DNA of 52,421 bases, from contig WFOC01000003.1 in the NCBI GenBank assembly GCA_015488295.1, forward strand, positions 1 to 52,421, written 5' to 3'. The notes beneath the pieces are model-generated. The model worked only from the letters and a program-made list of their open reading frames with translations, was not told the origin of the DNA and made no database searches. How positions within the stretch are numbered: position 1 is the first letter of the stretch; every line of letters starts with the position of its first letter. The stretch is from Gammaproteobacteria bacterium (GTDB taxonomy: Bacteria; Pseudomonadota; Gammaproteobacteria; SZUA-229). This document shows, piece after piece, positions 47,543 through 52,421 of this stretch. The position numbers and the translations under genes were made by a program.

Positions 47543-48973
47543 ATGAGCAACACCATCTACTGGTACGACTACGAAACCTTCGGCATCGACCCACGTTATG
47601 ATCGTCTGTCACAATTCGCCGGTATTCGCACCGACGAGGATTTAAATATCATCAGCGATCCGCTAACTTTATACTGTAAGCCAGCGAATGATTGTCTGCC
47701 TGATCCATACGCCTGCCTGATCACCGGCATTACACCACAAAAGGCACTGGCCGATGGTATTTGTGAAGCCGAGTTTATCGCTGCTATCCATCAGGAGTTT
47801 TCCCGACCCAATACCTGCGTGGCCGGTTTTAATAACATTCGCTTCGACGATGAGTTTACCCGCAACACCCTGTACCGAAATTTTTTCAATGCCTATGCAC
47901 ACGAGTGGCAACACGGCAATTCGCGCTGGGATATTATTGACACCGTGCGCCTGACCCGGGCACTGCGCCCCGATGGCATCAACTGGCCGGAGCAGGATGG
48001 TCGTCCCAGCATCCGCCTGGAACTGCTCACTGCGGAGAACGGCATCAAACACGAAGCGGCGCACGATGCCATGTCTGATGTTTACGCCACTATCGCGGTG
48101 GCCAGGCTCATCAAAGAAAAGCAGCCGCGTCTTTATAAGTATATTTATGACATGCGCAAGAAGACCGAGGTCAGCAAACTGATCAACCTGCGCACACGTG
48201 ATGCCATTCTGCATGTGTCGTCACGTTATTCAGCCGAGCGCGGTGCGATAGCCATGGTGATGCCCATTATCCAGCACCCGGTAAATAAAAATAGCTTCAT
48301 CGTTTATGACCTGAACGTGCACCCCGAGCAGTTTCTTGAAGCAGACAGCGAAGAGATGGCCGCCCGGCTGTACACGCCAGCCAAAGAATTACCCGAGGGC
48401 ATCGCCCGCATTCCGCTGAAACAGATACACATTAATAAGTGCCCAGTCATCGTACCGCTGAACACCATGGACGATGCTGCAGCACAACGACTGAACATCG
48501 ATGTTGAGCAGTGCCAGCAGCACCGCGAGATCATCCTGCAACACATCGATGAGTTTGCCGCCAAAACCACCGCCATTTTCCAGCAGAGTGATTTTCCCGA
48601 AACCAGCGATCCCGACGGCCAGTTATATTCCGGCGGCTTTTTCGGCCGCGATGATACTCAGCGCATCGACATCATCCGCAACACGCCCGCCACTGAACTG
48701 GCCGATCTGCATTTTAACTTCGACGATGCCCGTCTTGATGAAATGCTGTTTCGCTACCGCGCGAGAAATTTCCTGAACACGCTAAGCGATACCGAACTGC
48801 AACGCTGGAATAAATACCGCCACGACAAGTTCACCAACCCCGCCACCTCACATCGCACCATGAACCAGTTTCATGCCCAGATCGAAACCATACAGCAGTC
48901 ACCCGACACCATCGGCTCACAACTGGTACTGCTGGAAGATTTACTTGCCTATGCCAGATCAATAAACACGTAA
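47543..48973 (+). CDS. sbcB: Exodeoxyribonuclease I (SbcB/ExoI)
   Basis: The 476-residue 3'-5' single-strand exonuclease has the DEDDh core: DYETFG near 9-14, NNIRFDDEF, and HDAMSDVYAT, then the SH3-like and C-terminal domains seen in ExoI. It acts in recombination and mismatch repair. Confidence 0.95.
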   Translation: MSNTIYWYDYETFGIDPRYDRLSQFAGIRTDEDLNIISDPLTLYCKPANDCLPDPYACLITGITPQKALADGICEAEFIAAIHQEFSRPNTCVAGFNNIRFDDEFTRNTLYRNFFNAYAHEWQHGNSRWDIIDTVRLTRALRPDGINWPEQDGRPSIRLELLTAENGIKHEAAHDAMSDVYATIAVARLIKEKQPRLYKYIYDMRKKTEVSKLINLRTRDAILHVSSRYSAERGAIAMVMPIIQHPVNKNSFIVYDLNVHPEQFLEADSEEMAARLYTPAKELPEGIARIPLKQIHINKCPVIVPLNTMDDAAAQRLNIDVEQCQQHREIILQHIDEFAAKTTAIFQQSDFPETSDPDGQLYSGGFFGRDDTQRIDIIRNTPATELADLHFNFDDARLDEMLFRYRARNFLNTLSDTELQRWNKYRHDKFTNPATSHRTMNQFHAQIETIQQSPDTIGSQLVLLEDLLAYARSINT

Positions 48974-49098
48974 CAACTCTGGTATTTAAAGCCTTTAAAA
49001 ACAGCCTGTTATAAACCCAGCCATAACAAAAACTAATCAGCACTTGCTAATATAAGTATTTTATAATATACTTTCCCTCACTGGTCGTAAGGCCACAA

Positions 49099-49107
49099 GC
49101 GCATGAA
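49099..49107 (+). promoter_or_regulatory. Conserved GCGCATGAA leader motif, copy 1
   Basis: The nine bases GCGCATGAA lie 44 bases before the first sulfur-globule-like gene. Identical motifs lie at 51112-51120 and 52413-52421, before the second gene and at the window edge. A TATAAT at 49062-49067 precedes it. The role is unknown. Confidence 0.55.
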
Positions 49108-49151
49108 ATTATTTTTAATATTGCTGTTAACAAAAACTTTGAGGTTTTAAA

Positions 49152-49748
49152 ATGAAAACATTACAACTTATAGCTGCTGCAACCATCCTGGCTACTTCTA
49201 CTGCTGTTTCTGCTGATTGGGATATGCCTTTCTTCGGCGACAACAACAACTCTAACTGGAACAACAATGGTTCACACAACGGTGCTGGCAACGGTAACGG
49301 CGCTGCTGACGGTTCTGGCGAATTCGACGGTTCTTTCTCTTTCGGTATGAAAGCATCTGGTAAAGGTCGTGGTAACGGTAAAGGCAACGGCAACTATACA
49401 GGTGACAACTACTACAACGGTTCTAACGGCTACAATGGTTCAAACGGCTCTTACAACGGTTCTAATGGTTCTTACAACGGTAACAACAACTGGAACAACA
49501 GTGGCAACGGTGCTTCTGACGTAGACGGTTCTGGCGACTTCGACGGTTCTTTCTCTTTCGGCATGAAAGCGTCTGGTAAAGGTCGTGGTAACGGTAAAGG
49601 CAACAGCAACTGGGACAACAACGGTTACTACAACGGTTCTAACGGTTACTACAATGGCTATGCTCCACAAGGCTACGCACCTGCTCCACAGGCTGCGCCT
49701 GCTGTAGTACCAGCACCTGCTGCTGAAACTAAAACTGAAGCTAAATAA
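49152..49748 (+). CDS. Sulfur-globule-like secreted Gly/Asn/Tyr-rich repeat protein 1
   Basis: The 198-residue protein has a signal peptide cleaved after AVSA (residue 21), then a mature part dominated by Gly, Asn, Ser and Tyr. Two copies of a block with FDGSFSFGMKASGKGRG (57-79 and 129-151) are present, and the tail is Ala/Pro-rich (APAPQAAPA). This composition and the FSFGMKA.GKGRG block resemble sulfur globule envelope proteins (SgpA/B) of sulfur bacteria, but similarity is compositional. GAGG precedes the ATG. The next gene after its terminator is a coiled-coil membrane protein. Confidence 0.6.
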   Translation: MKTLQLIAAATILATSTAVSADWDMPFFGDNNNSNWNNNGSHNGAGNGNGAADGSGEFDGSFSFGMKASGKGRGNGKGNGNYTGDNYYNGSNGYNGSNGSYNGSNGSYNGNNNWNNSGNGASDVDGSGDFDGSFSFGMKASGKGRGNGKGNSNWDNNGYYNGSNGYYNGYAPQGYAPAPQAAPAVVPAPAAETKTEAK

Positions 49749-49774
49749 GCGACAGGTTCTAGTTAGTTAAATAT

Positions 49775-49812
49775 AAAGCCCGGCTTCTGTAGTGCAGAAG
49801 CCGGGTTTTTTT
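49775..49812 (+). terminator. Terminator of the first sulfur-globule-like gene
   Basis: AAAGCCCGGCTTCTG pairs with CAGAAGCCGGGTTT over a five-base loop, followed by a T-run. It lies 27 bases past the stop. Confidence 0.95.
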
Positions 49813-49813
49813 A

Positions 49814-49862
49814 TGTACAGGAAGTACGGTACGTCGCAAGGAGCCAGGGATGGCGGTGCGAC
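49814..49862 (+). repeat. Intergenic 49-base repeat, copy 1
   Basis: TGTACAGGAAGTACGG...GCAAGGAGCC...GGATGGCGGTGCGAC. About 85 percent identical to 51860-51908, and in both cases right after the terminator of a sulfur-globule-like gene. Confidence 0.8.
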
Positions 49863-49947
49863 AATTACAGAAAGCACAGCATGTCACAAAAAACCAAAGA
49901 TGGCTGTAACGAATTAAACATAAACACTCTAAAGTCGGGAGATCATC

Positions 49948-50730
49948 ATGACCACAGAAACCAGAACAGAAACACCCGCAACCAGCGACAACAAAGCTGT
50001 ATTCGGCCCTTTAGGCAAATACGCAGCTGTCGCAGTCATTATGGTCGGCATTATCGTGACCACAGCTCTCATGCTGGATAGACAATTACAGTCGGTTGAC
50101 GAACAGATTGCGGCAATCGAAAAAGAAGTAGCAAGTATTCATGCCGCTGAAGCCAGTATCCCTGAACAAACCGCTACTGTAGAAACAGCTGGTGCAGACG
50201 TTGAAGTCACAGAAGTTGAAGTGACTGAAGAAGCCGCCAGTGAGACTGTCGCTGTGGTAGAGACAGTGGCTGAACCTGCCGCCGTCACAGAAACCACTAC
50301 TGCACCTGTCGTTGCCGCCGTAGCAGAAGCACCTGCTGTACAGGAAGCCGCTACACCCGCTGTTGTTGACTCAACAGAAGCGACTACCACAACAGCACCA
50401 TTTGAAATGGCCGCAGCTAAAAACAATGCTGCACAGGCACATCAGGAACAGCTGGCAAAAGAAAACCAGGCTCGCATCGATGCTTACAAACAAGAGCAGA
50501 AGCAACACTTGAGCGAAATGTTTGCCCGCATCAAGACCCTGGAATCCCGGCAACTTGATCGCTATAAAGCAAATCAGGATAGCCAGATTGCTCGTCTACG
50601 CGAACAAATATCACAGCAACAGCAAATGATTGAAGCCCTGGTATTACGCAACAGGGAATTATTTGAACTGCGCGCAGCCAACATACAACGCAGCCAGAAT
50701 AATCGCGAGCAGGCGCTTAATCGCATATAA
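49948..50730 (+). CDS. Membrane-anchored protein with coiled coil, unknown
   Basis: A 260-residue protein not matching a family I know. Short N-terminal tail, one membrane helix (about 26-44: YAAVAVIMVGIIVTTALML), a coiled region, a long low-complexity stretch of Ala, Val, Glu and Thr (about 70-150), then a C-terminal coiled coil rich in Gln and Glu. GGGAG lies six bases before the ATG. Placed between two sulfur-globule-like genes with its own terminator. It could anchor or space a surface structure. Confidence 0.7.
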   Translation: MTTETRTETPATSDNKAVFGPLGKYAAVAVIMVGIIVTTALMLDRQLQSVDEQIAAIEKEVASIHAAEASIPEQTATVETAGADVEVTEVEVTEEAASETVAVVETVAEPAAVTETTTAPVVAAVAEAPAVQEAATPAVVDSTEATTTTAPFEMAAAKNNAAQAHQEQLAKENQARIDAYKQEQKQHLSEMFARIKTLESRQLDRYKANQDSQIARLREQISQQQQMIEALVLRNRELFELRAANIQRSQNNREQALNRI

Positions 50731-50813
50731 GTCACGCCTGAAAAAATCAGTTAATTTCTACACCCCGGCCTTTTGATCATAGCGGTCAGGGTAAAGAAAT
50801 AAGCAAACTGTGT

Positions 50814-50847
50814 AAAAAAGCCGACACCCCATTGTGTCGGCTTTTTT
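50814..50847 (+). terminator. Terminator of the coiled-coil protein gene
   Basis: AAAAAAGCCGACAC pairs with GTGTCGGCTTTTTT over a six-base loop. Confidence 0.92.
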
Positions 50848-51033
50848 ACTTTTCGCCGATAAAGAAAAGACTGGAACCGGTCTTTATTGGGTAAATACCC
50901 CTGCTTTCGCTACCCATTTATCGGTACTTTTATATACCAAACCAGTTTAACTTAAACTTGTAACATAATGAAATTCAAGTAATTACTCAAAACAATTTAA
51001 GCTCGAACACACTTTAACCACAGTATTTCACTA

Positions 51034-51063
51034 TTGACTTATATTAAACAATTCTAATATAAT
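51034..51063 (+). promoter_or_regulatory. Sigma-70 promoter of the second sulfur-globule-like gene
   Basis: TTGACT (51034-51039) and TATAAT (51058-51063) are 18 bases apart. This predicts a leader RNA of about 90 bases before the ATG at 51161. The third copy at the right edge keeps TTCTAATATAAT. Confidence 0.75.
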
Positions 51064-51111
51064 AACAATCAGCAGTTCTAATGGACGAGATAGATAGTTC
51101 AGAAGAACAAG

Positions 51112-51120
51112 GCGCATGAA
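51112..51120 (+). promoter_or_regulatory. Conserved GCGCATGAA leader motif, copy 2
   Basis: Same nonamer as copy 1, 40 bases before the start codon, within the transcribed leader. The preceding CAGAAGAA also recurs at the right edge. Confidence 0.55.
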
Positions 51121-51160
51121 TCTTTTAACAAACTGTATAAACTTAAATGAGGGTTTAACA

Positions 51161-51790
51161 ATGAAAACTTTACTAACAATTGCTGCTGCAACTATCTTAG
51201 CTACTTCTACTGCTGTTTCTGCTGATTGGGATATGCCTTTCTTCGGTGACAACAACAATTCAAACTACAACGGTAACAACAACTGGAACAACAACGGTAA
51301 CGGTGCTGGCGACTTCGACGGCGACGGCGAGTTTGACGGTTCTTTCTCTTTCGGTATGAAAGCTTCCGGTAAAGGCCGTGGTAAAGGTAACAGTAACGGT
51401 TCTTACTACGGTGACAACTACTACAACGGTAACAACGGTTACAATAGTTCTAACGGTTCTTACAACAACACCAATGGTTACTACAACGGTAACAACAACT
51501 GGAACAACAACGGTAACGGTTCTGGTGACTTCGACGGCGACGGCGAATTTGACGGTTCTTTCTCTTTTGGCATGAAAGCAAAAGCCAAAGGCCACGGTCG
51601 TGGTAACGGCAATGGCAACTGGGACAACAACAGCTACTACAACGGTTCTAACGGTTACTACAACGGTTATAACGGCTACCGCGGCTATGCTCCTTATGGC
51701 TACGCTCCAGCACCTCAGGCAGCCCCTGCACCACAGGCTGCACCAGCTGTAGCTGCACCAGCTGCTGAAGCAAAAACAGAAGCTAAATAA
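51161..51790 (+). CDS. Sulfur-globule-like secreted Gly/Asn/Tyr-rich repeat protein 2
   Basis: A 209-residue paralogue of the gene at 49152, with the same signal peptide. The repeat block occurs twice (51-76 and 123-149). Each copy begins with DFDGDGEFD, matching the calcium-loop pattern DxDGDGxxD. Tail rich in Ala, Pro and Gln. The start at 51161, with GAGGG seven bases upstream, fits the signal peptide better than an upstream ATG at 51116. Second of a tandem family with its own promoter. Confidence 0.6.
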   Translation: MKTLLTIAAATILATSTAVSADWDMPFFGDNNNSNYNGNNNWNNNGNGAGDFDGDGEFDGSFSFGMKASGKGRGKGNSNGSYYGDNYYNGNNGYNSSNGSYNNTNGYYNGNNNWNNNGNGSGDFDGDGEFDGSFSFGMKAKAKGHGRGNGNGNWDNNSYYNGSNGYYNGYNGYRGYAPYGYAPAPQAAPAPQAAPAVAAPAAEAKTEAK

Positions 51791-51823
51791 GCTGACGTTT
51801 TAAGCTTTATCTAAAGCTATACG

Positions 51824-51858
51824 AAGGCCGTGTCATGCTAAATGACACGGCCTTTTTT
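51824..51858 (+). terminator. Terminator of the second sulfur-globule-like gene
   Basis: AAGGCCGTGTCAT pairs with ATGACACGGCCTT over a five-base loop, followed by a T-run. Different stem sequence from the terminator of copy 1. Confidence 0.95.
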
Positions 51859-51859
51859 A

Positions 51860-51908
51860 TGTACAGGATGTACGGTATGTCACAAGGAGCCATGGATGGC
51901 GATGTGAC
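51860..51908 (+). repeat. Intergenic 49-base repeat, copy 2
   Basis: Copy of the repeat at 49814-49862, again directly after the terminator. A partial third piece (TGTACAGGATGTACGG) follows at 51911. Confidence 0.8.
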
Positions 51909-52145
51909 GTGTACAGGATGTACGGACAGATATTTGCTCCTCGGCAATTGCTCCTCGATAATTGCTCCTGCATTATTCTACTTACGGGCATCCCGCCCTA
52001 ATGCATTGCCCTAATAGGTTACATCCATGTAACGATGCAATATCTGCACTTCCACCATCCCATAAATCAGCATCTGACCAGGCACTCTCTGCCAGCTTTG
52101 TTAAAAATCAGCGGCTATCGAACATCTGTCAACTGCCAGGAAGAG

Positions 52146-52289
52146 AAGTTGGCAGTTTGCAGTCGGCAGTTATCAGTTAAAAACAAAAAATTTGAAAACC
52201 ACGTGATTTGCCGCACAAGCAATGCTTTTGCTTTTTACTGCCAACTGCCAACTGCCAACTGATAACTGATAACTGATAACTGCCAACTT
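52146..52289. repeat. Inverted heptamer tracts (GTTGGCA / AACTGAT)
   Basis: Left tract reads GTTGGCAGTTTGCAGT with TTATCAGTT, right tract AACTGCC three times then AACTGAT three times and AACTGCC again. The same sort of unit flanks 27573-27798. Confidence 0.7.
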
Positions 52290-52412
52290 CGCCTTTGACT
52301 CAATAACAGACCCCGGCTTCTGGCACTCCATAATCCGCACATACCCCCTCTGTCATATGGCTAATATTCGCATTTTCTAATATAATTCGGCGCATGATTC
52401 AGAAGAATCACA

Positions 52413-52421
52413 GCGCATGAA
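52413..52421 (+). promoter_or_regulatory. Conserved GCGCATGAA leader motif, copy 3
   Basis: The last nine bases of the window. The leader ahead (CAGAAGAATCACA) resembles that of copy 2. A third sulfur-globule-like gene probably starts about 40 bases beyond the edge. Confidence 0.5.

Larger units (their letters stand above)
50731..51160. other. Intergenic region with terminator and promoter of the second sulfur-globule-like gene
   Basis: The first part holds the terminator of the coiled-coil gene, the rest is AT-rich with the promoter at 51034-51063 and the leader motif. No other gene is seen. Confidence 0.6.
51909..52421. other. Non-coding right edge with heptamer repeats and a third leader
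   Basis: No gene is seen. It contains inverted AACTGCC/GTTGGCA heptamer tracts at 52146-52180 and 52237-52289 (the latter with AACTGAT copies), then TTCTAATATAAT at about 52375-52386 and a GCGCATGAA at the last nine bases, as in the leaders of the two sulfur-globule-like genes. Confidence 0.6.

Noticed and set aside
52237..52289. AACTGCC/AACTGAT tandem as a CRISPR array
   Set aside because: Continuous heptamers with no unique spacers; fits the simple-repeat family seen elsewhere in the window.

Overview
The window reads as chromosomal DNA of a gammaproteobacterium, most likely a sulfur-oxidising chemoautotroph. The evidence is the block tig-clpP-clpX-lon-hupB preceded by Pro/Arg/His/Leu tRNAs, the divergent pair trmJ/suhB, and ppiD, rsmJ, rlmM, sbcB, yajQ and tatD of gammaproteobacterial type. 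The lifestyle clue is two secreted Gly/Asn/Tyr-rich proteins resembling sulfur globule proteins, plus a CbbQ/CbbO RuBisCO-activase pair. Genus cannot be fixed from this sequence.

Region by region: 1-8300 is an accessory island, visibly AT-richer than the rest. It holds a type I-C CRISPR effector operon on the minus strand (HIRAN-domain protein, cas5, cas8c with an internal Cas11 start, cas7, cas3), a hicAB toxin-antitoxin pair whose hicA is frameshifted, and a WYL regulator. No cas1, cas2, cas4 or CRISPR array lies in the window. 8460-14160 is the peptide importer operon yejABEF. 14359-18512 holds fabI, a glutamate/dicarboxylate symporter and ppiD. 18930-26470 is two tRNAs, hupB, lon, clpX, clpP, tig and four more tRNAs. 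26660-32400 is folD, a DUF1538 pair with a PII-like and a CBS protein, tatD, rsmJ (apparently with an ATT start) and yajQ. 32500-37360 is a DUF423 protein, a diguanylate cyclase next to a PilZ c-di-GMP receptor, trmJ, suhB behind a long palindrome, and a GDP-mannose hydrolase.

37440-42680 is an operon of two cytochrome c'-like proteins, a FadL-type porin and a DUF2892 protein, divergent from an OmpR/EnvZ-type two-component system and a small membrane protein. 42720-48970 is a BolA protein, rlmM, cbbQ-cbbO and sbcB. 49080 to the end is a repeat-bearing cluster: two sulfur-globule-like genes flank a membrane-anchored coiled-coil protein, and the leader of a probable third copy starts at the very right edge.

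Intergenic spaces carry many palindromic and heptamer-based repeats (GTTGGCA, CACAGAG, CAGATGAAC, AGTGAAx/AAAAATG types). Several work as terminators, and some supply stop or start codons in the yej operon. The most interesting items are the internal Cas11 start with a near-ideal ribosome binding site, the suhB palindrome that can bury its ribosome binding site, the probable ATT start of rsmJ, the divergent cytochrome c'/FadL/two-component locus, and the duplicated sulfur-globule-like genes with calcium-loop motifs.
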